DNA from: a virus
Virus record (IMG/VR): IMGVR_UViG_3300037094_000058
Location: 1 to 22,820 of that record
Length of the DNA stretch: 22,820 nucleotides
Reading direction: 5' to 3' (one strand)
The notes below the pieces were generated by a model. That model did no database searches. It worked only from the letters and a program-made list of their open reading frames with translations, and had not been told where the DNA came from. A program made the position numbers and the translations under genes. Of this stretch, positions 6,335 to 13,204 are shown in pieces. Numbering within the stretch: the first letter of the stretch is position 1; the number at the start of each line of letters is the position of its first letter.

Positions 6335-7228
6335 ATGTCAAATATAGACCGTACTGGGGCGTTTCTCGCCACCATCACCGAAGCGGCCTACGGGGAAACG
6401 AAGAAGGGCTTCCCCCAGTTCGTCGCGAAGTTCGTGGCGACGAAGCGGTACGTGGTGGAGAAGTCCGAAATGGCTGTCCTTACGCCGCCAATCACAGAGG
6501 CCGGCTGGGTAGACTGGAACTACGGCGATGAGATCATCGGCTACCTGGTCCTCTTCAACGACACCGGCCCGTTGAAGAACTTCGAGCAGATTCAACTGGC
6601 AACCGGCTGGAGCGGTGCCGACTTCCAGGAACTCGCGACCCTCTCCGGCAAGTCAGTCCTGATCCGCGTGGAGGAAAACACATGGGACAACAAGACCAGT
6701 CTCCAGGTGAACTGGATCGACGCCCCGGACGCCTCGCCGGAACGGAGCATCAAGCAGGCCGATGCCCCCACGATCGCAGCGGCCAACAGCAAGTGGCTGG
6801 CAGGTCGGAAGGCTCCGCCGAAGCCCACGGTGGCAGTGGCGTTGCCAAAGCCCGCAGTAGCGAAGCCCGCCGCACCTGCCGCTTCTGCGGTGGCACCTCC
6901 TGCTACTGCTGTCCCTGCTGCGGCAGCCCCTGCACCGACCACAACATCGGCTGCCCCTTCTACTCCTAAGAACCCGCCCGGTCGCAAGCCCAAGGCGAAG
7001 GTTGAAGTCCCTGTTGCCGCCACCGGCTGCACCCTGGCTGAAGCCTGGGAGGCCGTGAGCAGTGAATCCGCCCGTGGCAAGGTGGAGTTGACGGAGGTGG
7101 AGGACCTGTGGCTCACCCACCTCAACGTGATTGCCAAGGATGTCCCCGATGACAAGGTTACGCCGGAGCAGTACGCTGCCACCCGTGATGCCGTGCTCGC
7201 GGAGATCGCGGCGAAGAACAAATCCTGA
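6335..7228 (+). CDS. probable single-strand-binding or recombination accessory protein
   Basis: No family is firmly recognised for this 297-residue protein. Residues 1-140 look like a compact beta-rich domain (ATITEAAYGETKKGFPQFVA, ..., GKSVLIRVEENTWDNKTSLQ) similar in style to phage proteins that bind nucleic acid with an OB-like fold. Residues about 155-230 form a long Ala/Pro/Lys linker, as in many single-strand-binding proteins. Residues 232-297 form a helical C-terminal domain. The tail is not the acidic tip typical of bacterial SSB. Its place after a Cas4-like nuclease and a Sak4-like ATPase supports a single-strand-binding role, but by context only. The start at 6335 follows a purine-rich leader (AAGAAAGAGAGAATC). 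Confidence 0.55.
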   Translation: MSNIDRTGAFLATITEAAYGETKKGFPQFVAKFVATKRYVVEKSEMAVLTPPITEAGWVDWNYGDEIIGYLVLFNDTGPLKNFEQIQLATGWSGADFQELATLSGKSVLIRVEENTWDNKTSLQVNWIDAPDASPERSIKQADAPTIAAANSKWLAGRKAPPKPTVAVALPKPAVAKPAAPAASAVAPPATAVPAAAAPAPTTTSAAPSTPKNPPGRKPKAKVEVPVAATGCTLAEAWEAVSSESARGKVELTEVEDLWLTHLNVIAKDVPDDKVTPEQYAATRDAVLAEIAAKNKS

Positions 7229-7262
7229 CAATCGTGCGTGACACTGCCGAATAAAATGTCAA

Positions 7263-7336
7263 GCACACCGTAGCTGAACCGGTAAAGCACCGGGCACTAG
7301 GTCCGGGAGATATGGGTTCGAGTCCCATCGGTGTGC
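7263..7336 (+). tRNA. tRNA with CTA anticodon (possible amber suppressor)
   Basis: The cloverleaf folds by eye. The acceptor stem is CACACCG (7264-7270) with CGGTGTG (7329-7335). T8 and A9 are followed by a D-arm with GCT/AGC pairing and G18-G19. The anticodon stem CCGGG (7290-7294) pairs with TCCGG (7302-7306), then a 5-base variable loop, and a T-arm ATGGG/CCCAT around TTCGAGT. The seven-base anticodon loop is CACTAGG, which places CTA (7297-7299) at positions 34-36, able to read UAG. Two oddities: position 33 is A, not the near-invariant T, and an extra G (7263) can pair with C73 (7336), the pair that marks bacterial histidine tRNAs. CCA is not encoded. Misassignment through the unusual loop is possible. 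Confidence 0.7.
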
Positions 7337-7356
7337 CTTAACTAGGAGTACAGAAC

Positions 7357-8703
7357 ATGGCAACGATCCTTGTAGCATCAGGCGACGACCTCGCCGCAAA
7401 AGTTCAAGCGGCACACGCCGGCGACGTAGTTCAACTGGCGTCTGCCACATGGACTCTGGTCGCCAGTTTCTTCATTCCCTCGGGTGTGACGCTCCAGGGC
7501 GACCCGGACGGAGAATCCGAAATCATCTTCAAACTCTCGGGCCAGGACCTTCACGGTATCGTGCTTCCTGCCAACGCCAGCAACATCACCATTCGCAACG
7601 TGGATATTGTGTCTAGCAATGGCCTGATCAAGATGTGCGACGGGCAGGGGTATAATGTTGTCACCATTACGGGCTGCTCATTCGAGTACGGCGGCGGGCA
7701 GTACGCCAGCGGCACTGATGTCTTCGGCATCTTCGCCACGATCCCCGGGTTTGGTCTGACCATCAGCAACAACCTCTTCCACGACTCCCCGAACTCCAAC
7801 CGCAACTGGGAGTTGTACAATCAAACGAATCTCACGCTCAAGGACAACACCTTCCACAACATCGTGGATGGTGGCCACGTCGTCGAGCCCGGCAACAACT
7901 TCATTTTTGACCACAACATCGGCTCTGGCATCCAGCGGATGGGGCAGGAGATTCAGGGCAACGGCGTCGTGACTGGCATGCAGGTCACCAACAACACCTT
8001 CTACGACTGGCGTAACCCCTACGAAGACAGCTTCGGTATGTCCATCGTCATGCTGAACGCGGTCAGCCCCCTGATCCAGAGTAACTACGTCGAGTTCAGT
8101 ATGGCCCCTGGGGCAGTCTGGGGGCCGAAGGACTCCACCGGGGCTAACCGGTTCGGGTACGGCTACGAACTGGGAGGCAGCAATGTTCAGCTACTCAGTA
8201 ATACCTTCGTGGCTCTCTTTCGCTGTGGTGCGGGATACTGCACTGCCAGCAAGACGACCTACGCCAAGGGGAACACCTCCTACGACGCCAACAAGTTTGC
8301 CCAGTGGGGAGACTTTACAGCGGAGACTGGTGGAGCGTACACCAACGCGGCTACCCTTCTTTCTGACAATGCGGTAGAAACCGGCCCGGCACCACTCCCA
8401 AACGTCGCACCGGTGCCCGCCCCAGTTGTGGTGGTCGTGGCACCGACTCCCGCACCAGTTGTTACGCCTGTGGTGCCCGTCTCCACTACTCCGCCAGTCG
8501 TGACTCCTACTGCCCCTGTTGTGGCACCCACCGCCCCCGCAGTTACTGTTAAGACCATCGTCATCAGCCTCGTCGAATCTGATGGCTCGAAGGTGGACTA
8601 TAACCTGTCAGTGAGTCTCGTACCACCCAAGCACGTCGCCTCCGGCGTCCTGGCACTGGAGTTGTCAGACGGCACGACGCAGATGTATACGATCAAGGTC
8701 TGA
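7357..8703 (+). CDS. right-handed parallel beta-helix protein (pectate-lyase-like fold)
   Basis: This 448-residue protein has residues 1-330 in repeated short strands with asparagine ladders (NITIRNVDIVS, FGLTISNNLF, NLTLKDNTFHN, GMQVTNNTFYDW, NVQLLSNTFVA), the signature of a parallel beta-helix. It opens like a family entry domain (ILVASGDDLAAKVQAAHAGD). A Pro/Val/Thr linker follows (about 347-400), then a small beta domain (400-448). There is no signal peptide. Such folds are typical of tailspikes and polysaccharide lyases, but no catalytic set can be assigned. It is oddly placed between a tRNA and the primase on the early-gene strand, away from the structural block. AGGAG at 7343-7347 precedes the ATG. 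Confidence 0.7.
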   Translation: MATILVASGDDLAAKVQAAHAGDVVQLASATWTLVASFFIPSGVTLQGDPDGESEIIFKLSGQDLHGIVLPANASNITIRNVDIVSSNGLIKMCDGQGYNVVTITGCSFEYGGGQYASGTDVFGIFATIPGFGLTISNNLFHDSPNSNRNWELYNQTNLTLKDNTFHNIVDGGHVVEPGNNFIFDHNIGSGIQRMGQEIQGNGVVTGMQVTNNTFYDWRNPYEDSFGMSIVMLNAVSPLIQSNYVEFSMAPGAVWGPKDSTGANRFGYGYELGGSNVQLLSNTFVALFRCGAGYCTASKTTYAKGNTSYDANKFAQWGDFTAETGGAYTNAATLLSDNAVETGPAPLPNVAPVPAPVVVVVAPTPAPVVTPVVPVSTTPPVVTPTAPVVAPTAPAVTVKTIVISLVESDGSKVDYNLSVSLVPPKHVASGVLALELSDGTTQMYTIKV

Positions 8704-8715
8704 TGCGGAGGTCCT

Positions 8716-11046
8716 GTGGCAAACGACTGGAATGCCCTGCACTGCACGTTTCTGAACAACTGCACGCCGGGGATGTGCCAATGGCTAGGAACGAACCTGG
8801 GGGTGACCTCCGAGGCTCTGATCCAGCTTCAGATCGGGTACTCCCCGCGTGTAGTGTTCGGTGGTAAGGGCCTGAAGAAAGAGTACATTTCGTACGATGG
8901 TTGGTTCACCATACCAATGAGGGATGAGAATGCGAAGCTGACAGGCTTCAGTCTGAGGAACTGCGGGGGGAAGAAACTGATGTACCCAGGCTCCAAGCCC
9001 GGTACGTTCTATGTCGTCAATCCTAACCACAGAGAGGGTGAACATGGGTATTCTTCAGGCTCTCATAATTGGGTGCGTGTTGCTGACGCTGGTCAGAATT
9101 GCCCAATATGTAACCATAGCGATGGCTGTTTACTCTCGGCGGAAAACCCGTCTGACCCCAAAGCGGTAGTCTGCATCAGAACGGAAAGCCCCACGCCACT
9201 GAAGCTGGGCTGGCTCCATATCAGGAAAGATACGGGCATCCTGGCCAGTGCTTCCCCCCTCGCCGACAGTGAGAAGCCGGTGCTGGTGGTCGAGGGTATG
9301 TCTGACGTGGCAGCGGCTTACGATCTGGGCTTCCCTGCGATCGGTAAGCCCAACAACATCGGCGGTCAGAACATTGTGGCCGAACTGGTACGCGGTCGCA
9401 CCGTCATCGTGATGGGCGAGAACGACAAGAAAGCCAACGGAGAATGGCCCGGCCAGATCGGTGCCTCGATGTCTCTGAAGTCGTGCTTGACAACGACTGG
9501 GAAAGCCCGTATCCTGTTCCCGCCCGAGCATGTGAAAGACCTTCGGGCCTGGAAGAACAATTATGGCCTGACAGCAGCCACCCTCCTGGCTGATGCCGAG
9601 GAGAAGGGCCAGGAGCAGATCACCGATGACCTGATCCCCGACGATCGGCCCTTGACTATCTTCCGCCGATTCCTGAAGGAACAGTACACCGCCGGCAAGG
9701 TCACGCTGCTGAAGAACTGGGAAGACCGCTGGTACGTGTACCACGGTGCAGACGGCTGCTACAACAGCGTAGAGGAGAACGCCCTCATCGGTGAGTTCGC
9801 CCGCTGGACCGACAACAAGCAAGTGATCATGGACCGTGCCCAGGGTCCCAAGCCGGAGAAGCTGAAGTACACAGCGGGCCTCTGGTCTAGCATGCGTCAG
9901 GTGGCTCTGGCTGATGGGTACCTGATGGGCACGCTCCCCCAGTGGATCAATGGGAAGAATGGGCTTGACATGCATAGCCTGATCTGTTTTAATAACGGAG
10001 TGCTTGATGTTGATGCCTATCTTGAAAACTCGGCGGTCGCTCTCTTGCCATCCACCCCAGACCTTTTTACCGTTAATGCACTTCCGTTTGCGTTTGACCC
10101 AACGGCGACTTGCCCTCTCTGGCTCAATTTTTTGGAATCGTCGCTGGGTGATGATGCGGCGAAGATACAGTTACTTCAAGAGTGGCTGGGGTACTGCATG
10201 ACCTCAGACATCAGTATGGAGAAGATGCTGTACATGCGTGGCCCGACCGGTCACGGCAAGGGCACCATCCTGAACATCATCTCCCACCTGGTTGGGAAAA
10301 AGAACGTGGCCAGCCCCCAGTTCAAGAAGCTGGCTGACAACTTCGGCCTCCAATCCCTGATCGGGAAACTGGTGTGTCTGATCGGTGACGCTCGCGACGA
10401 CCGGGCCGGGGCCTCCCTGGTGGGGGCACTGGAAGTCCTGCTCTCGATCGTGGGTGGTGATGAACTTCAGATCGATCGTAAGTTCCTTCCACGGGTAGAA
10501 GGGATCAAGCTGACGACCAGGATCACGATCGCCTCGAATATCTTCCTGAATATCCCGGACCCATCAGGTGCGATGGAGCGGCGATTGATGCTCCTGGACT
10601 TCCAGAAGAAGGTCACGGAGGATCAACGGGATCACACTTTGAAACAGCGGCTCCCCGAGGAGATCGCGGGCATCGCGGCCTGGGCCTTGGAGGGTCTGAG
10701 GAGACTGCGTTTAAACGGTGCGTTCACTGTACCGGCGTCGAGCCTCACGGCGATGCAGGAGTGGAAGCTGTTCAACAACCCGCTGGCTAGCTTCCTGGAC
10801 GAATGTACGACGGCGGACCCCAAAGGTGTGGTGCCTCGTCGCATGCTGTTCGATGGATGGAATAGCTGGGCTGGGGCGAAGCGGCTGCCCGTGGGCACGA
10901 AGTCCCAGTTCTTTAACGACATCGTCACCCTGGCCACCTATGTATCACAAGACAGTATGGAGATCGGTGGCCGGCAGGAGATCATATACCGTGGACTGGC
11001 ATTCACTTCGGATGCCGCACGGCGGTACCTCGGCAAACCTTCCTAG
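8716..11046 (+). CDS. primase-helicase: zinc knuckle, Toprim-like domain, D5/SF3 helicase
   Basis: This 776-residue protein would unwind and prime DNA at the fork. Residues 1-105 form an N-terminal domain. A zinc knuckle follows (C129-P-x-C132, C138, C153). A Toprim-like domain then has VVEGMSD (E193) and VMGENDKK (E235, D237). The C-terminal half is an SF3/D5 helicase: Walker A GPTGHGKGT (509-517), Walker B LIGDARD (555-561), and sensor and arginine-finger region ITIASNIFLNIPDPSGAMER (604-622, N608). The start is GTG with GGAGG at 8707-8711, just after the beta-helix stop. The zinc knuckle lies after the first domain instead of at the extreme N-terminus as in DnaG. The TAG stop forms part of the next ribosome site and is in phase with the next gene. 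Confidence 0.85.
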   Translation: MANDWNALHCTFLNNCTPGMCQWLGTNLGVTSEALIQLQIGYSPRVVFGGKGLKKEYISYDGWFTIPMRDENAKLTGFSLRNCGGKKLMYPGSKPGTFYVVNPNHREGEHGYSSGSHNWVRVADAGQNCPICNHSDGCLLSAENPSDPKAVVCIRTESPTPLKLGWLHIRKDTGILASASPLADSEKPVLVVEGMSDVAAAYDLGFPAIGKPNNIGGQNIVAELVRGRTVIVMGENDKKANGEWPGQIGASMSLKSCLTTTGKARILFPPEHVKDLRAWKNNYGLTAATLLADAEEKGQEQITDDLIPDDRPLTIFRRFLKEQYTAGKVTLLKNWEDRWYVYHGADGCYNSVEENALIGEFARWTDNKQVIMDRAQGPKPEKLKYTAGLWSSMRQVALADGYLMGTLPQWINGKNGLDMHSLICFNNGVLDVDAYLENSAVALLPSTPDLFTVNALPFAFDPTATCPLWLNFLESSLGDDAAKIQLLQEWLGYCMTSDISMEKMLYMRGPTGHGKGTILNIISHLVGKKNVASPQFKKLADNFGLQSLIGKLVCLIGDARDDRAGASLVGALEVLLSIVGGDELQIDRKFLPRVEGIKLTTRITIASNIFLNIPDPSGAMERRLMLLDFQKKVTEDQRDHTLKQRLPEEIAGIAAWALEGLRRLRLNGAFTVPASSLTAMQEWKLFNNPLASFLDECTTADPKGVVPRRMLFDGWNSWAGAKRLPVGTKSQFFNDIVTLATYVSQDSMEIGGRQEIIYRGLAFTSDAARRYLGKPS

Positions 11047-11054
11047 GAGAGAAC
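11044..11054 (+). promoter_or_regulatory. ribosome site TAGGAGAGAAC overlapping the primase stop
   Basis: The primase TAG is the first part of this ribosome site, two bases before the ATG at 11056. The same 11-base word precedes the gene at 19925-20266 on the other strand (20267-20277), where no stop codon is involved. It is therefore a standard initiation signal of this genome. Confidence 0.65.
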
Positions 11055-11055
11055 T

Positions 11056-11889
11056 ATGTTACCATCAGGAAAGCAGGACAGAAAGGACCGGCCCGTGTTC
11101 AGTGGAGTATTCAAATACTTCCCTGACGCCTTGGCCGAGGTCGCCCACGTATCCTTTGTTGGCAACGTCCAGCATAATCCAGGCCAGCCCATGGCGTGGA
11201 GCAGGCATAAGAGCACTGATCATGGTGATTGCATCGCCCGGCACCTGCTGGAAGCCGGTACCACCGACAGTGACGGCCTGCGTCATTCGGCTAAGGTAGC
11301 CTGGCGTGCCCTGGCCCTGCTCCAGATCGAACTGGAAAACGAAGCGAAGCCCACGCCCTTCGAAGAGGTCGTCGGAATGAAGATGGAGGGGGCGTTCGGC
11401 CCTCTCATGTACGCCAACACCCACACGGACGCACGGGAGCCGGCTGCTTACGAAGCGGAACGTAAAGCCGCTGCCGTGGCAGACCATGTCGGCGGAAGCG
11501 AGCAGGTGCCGTTCATGACGGCTGCTTCGTTCGTCCCGCCGCCGCCCACTTTCTATATCGCCGGACCCATGAGGAATTACCCGGACTTCAACTTCCCCGC
11601 CTTCGATGCCGCCAAAGCACACCTGGAGGCCATGGGCTGTAATGTGATCAGCCCTGCGGACATGGACCGGGCGGACCCGCAACCCCGTGCGGCAGACACC
11701 CTTCCGCAGTACGTGTATGCGAAGCGGGATGCTGAGGCTCTGATCACGCTGGCGGAGGATAACAGCAACTTCAACCTGGAGAATGGCATCTACATGCTGC
11801 AGGGGTGGCAGAGGAGTAAGGGGGCACGTGCTGAACACGCCCTGGCCGAGTGGCTGGGACTGAAGATCGTTTATCAGGAGAACGAATAA
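11056..11889 (+). CDS. dATP/dGTP diphosphohydrolase-like domain fused to a DUF4406-like domain
   Basis: This 277-residue protein has two domains. Residues 10-95 (FSGVFKYFPDALAEVAHVS, NPGQP, KSTDHGDCIARHLL, DGLRHSAKVAWRALALLQIE) match my memory of the N-terminal domain of phage dATP/dGTP diphosphohydrolases, which hydrolyse purine dNTPs to shift the precursor pool. Residues 165-277 (FYIAGPM, FDAAKAHLEAMG, ISPADMD, GWQRSKGARAEHALAEWLGL) match DUF4406, related to nucleoside deoxyribosyltransferases. A Pro-rich joint (159-164) separates them. It sits in the replication block, as expected for precursor control. The substrate cannot be read from sequence. The stop TAA shares its last A with the next ATG. 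Confidence 0.72.
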   Translation: MLPSGKQDRKDRPVFSGVFKYFPDALAEVAHVSFVGNVQHNPGQPMAWSRHKSTDHGDCIARHLLEAGTTDSDGLRHSAKVAWRALALLQIELENEAKPTPFEEVVGMKMEGAFGPLMYANTHTDAREPAAYEAERKAAAVADHVGGSEQVPFMTAASFVPPPPTFYIAGPMRNYPDFNFPAFDAAKAHLEAMGCNVISPADMDRADPQPRAADTLPQYVYAKRDAEALITLAEDNSNFNLENGIYMLQGWQRSKGARAEHALAEWLGLKIVYQENE

Positions 11890-12728
11890 TGGCAAAGCGT
11901 AAGATCGACATCCGTAACGTGATCGCAATCTCGGACACCCATGTTGGGTGTCAGGTTGCTCTCTGTCACCCTGATGGGGCTGCTCTTGACGGAGGTGGGC
12001 TTTACATGCCTTCCCTCGTGCAGAAGAAGGTGTGGCAAATCTGGGAACAATTCTGGGGTGAGTGGGTGCCGAAGGTGACCCACGGCGAACCCTTCGCGGT
12101 CGTCCATAATGGGGACGCCATCGACGGCAGCCACCATAATTCCACGACCCAGTGGAGCCACAACATGAAGGATCAGGTTGAGCACGCCTACAAAATCCTT
12201 CAGCCGGTCGTGGAAGCGTGCGAAGGCCGGTACTATCACATTCGCGGCACCGAGGCTCATGTTGGCCAGAGTGGTGTCGAGGAGGAGAACCTGGCGAAGA
12301 AACTGGGGGCCATCCCCGACGATACTGGCAACGCCGCCCGATGGGAACTGTGGAAGCGAATCGGGTCGCACCTGATCCACTTCTCCCACCACATTGGGAC
12401 CACCAGCAGTGCCGCCCACGAGACTTCGGCGGTCAACGCAGAACTGGCCTCCTGCTTTAACGAGGCTGGACGCTGGGGACACGAACCCCCGGCAGTGGTT
12501 GTACGGTCGCATCGCCATCGCAACAGCGAGATCCGGTTGCCGGCGAAGTGGGGCTATGCTATCGGGTTCGTCACCCCGGCCTGGCAGTTGAAGACCCCGT
12601 TCGTATTCAAGATTCCTGGTGGGCGTACTAGCACGCCGCAGATCGGCGGCAGTATCATCCGTCTGGGTGACGAGGAACTGCACACCCGTCATTTTGTACA
12701 CGACATCGGTCGAGGGAGGACAGAATGA
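11889..12728 (+). CDS. calcineurin-like metallophosphoesterase
   Basis: This 279-residue protein has the metal-binding motifs in order: ISDTHVG (D-x-H), VVHNGDAIDG (GD-x-x-D, with G and D adjacent), RGTEAHVG in place of the usual GNH[ED], and RSHRHRNSE near the C-terminal histidine motif. Its role could be phosphodiester or nucleotide hydrolysis; phage members are usually unassigned. The ATG at 11889 was chosen because it overlaps the previous TAA as TAATG; the frame is open further upstream, but only inside the preceding gene. The end overlaps the next gene as ATGA. The altered GNHE motif (GTEAH) keeps the histidine, so activity is plausible. Confidence 0.78.
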   Translation: MAKRKIDIRNVIAISDTHVGCQVALCHPDGAALDGGGLYMPSLVQKKVWQIWEQFWGEWVPKVTHGEPFAVVHNGDAIDGSHHNSTTQWSHNMKDQVEHAYKILQPVVEACEGRYYHIRGTEAHVGQSGVEEENLAKKLGAIPDDTGNAARWELWKRIGSHLIHFSHHIGTTSSAAHETSAVNAELASCFNEAGRWGHEPPAVVVRSHRHRNSEIRLPAKWGYAIGFVTPAWQLKTPFVFKIPGGRTSTPQIGGSIIRLGDEELHTRHFVHDIGRGRTE

Positions 12729-13204
12729 AAACAGCCCCTGTGATCACGCTGGACGAATGGCTGGGGGCTACCGAGGCTGCACGCACATTTCGGCCTCCCG
12801 GATCGTACACAGCGACGGAGTACGCCGCGACCTCTGCGAAAGCCCCCGGTGCCGCCAGGCAGATGGTGTACCTGGCGGTAAGGCAAGGCATCCTAAAACG
12901 AGTTGGGACGGTCCCCCATCCAGGAGGTGGCCGACCAGTGCATCTCTTTGCCCATAGAGATGGCATTCCCGTGGAGGAATGGGGAGAGATCACTGAGTTT
13001 CCCACCCCGGAACCGAATACGTTCTGTGTGTCAGATGTGATGGCACGGGGTAAACCGGGGGGCACCGCTCGGCGATTTGTCAAGGCAGCATTACGATCAG
13101 GCGAGATTGCCCTGGTCGGGAAACGGACGACCCCCGAGGGAGGAGTTGCCCTCTATTACCGCGTCACCAAAAAACCCTCTTCAGGAAAAGGAAAGAAAAA
13201 ATGA
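12725..13204 (+). CDS. small protein with two tandem winged-helix-like repeats
   Basis: No family is recognised for this 159-residue protein, but it is an internal duplication. Residues 28-76 (YTATEYAATSAKAPGAARQM, VYLAVRQGILKRVG, HLFA) and 99-147 (FCVSDVMARGKPGGTARRF, VKAALRSGEIALVG, LYYRV) align as helix-turn-helix plus wing: a start strand, a basic recognition-like helix with A-R, a second helix ending G-x-[IL]-x-x-VG, and a beta hairpin. The end is very basic (KKPSSGKGKKK). This suggests a DNA-binding protein, perhaps a regulator near the end of the early block. It overlaps both neighbours by four bases. The DNA-binding role is inferred. Confidence 0.6.
   Translation: MKTAPVITLDEWLGATEAARTFRPPGSYTATEYAATSAKAPGAARQMVYLAVRQGILKRVGTVPHPGGGRPVHLFAHRDGIPVEEWGEITEFPTPEPNTFCVSDVMARGKPGGTARRFVKAALRSGEIALVGKRTTPEGGVALYYRVTKKPSSGKGKKK
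13172..13195 (+). repeat. A-rich leader element, copy 2
   Basis: AAACCCTCTTCAGGAAAAGG lies before the ATG at 13201 and overlaps the basic tail of the previous gene. It resembles 6303-6325 in sequence and in distance to the start. Confidence 0.3.

Noticed and set aside
7225-7262. Promoter before the tRNA (CTGACA with TAAAAT)
   Set aside because: The spacer is about 21 bases and the -10-like box lies only five bases before the tRNA, too weak to claim; the tRNA can be cut from the long message.
11065-12701. Long minus-strand ORFs opposite the diphosphohydrolase and phosphoesterase genes (287 and 275 residues), and similar ones at 9130-9975, 5026-5673 and 6592-7290
   Set aside because: They mirror well-supported genes with recognised motifs on the plus strand, carry no motifs of their own, and long antisense frames are expected in GC-rich coding DNA.
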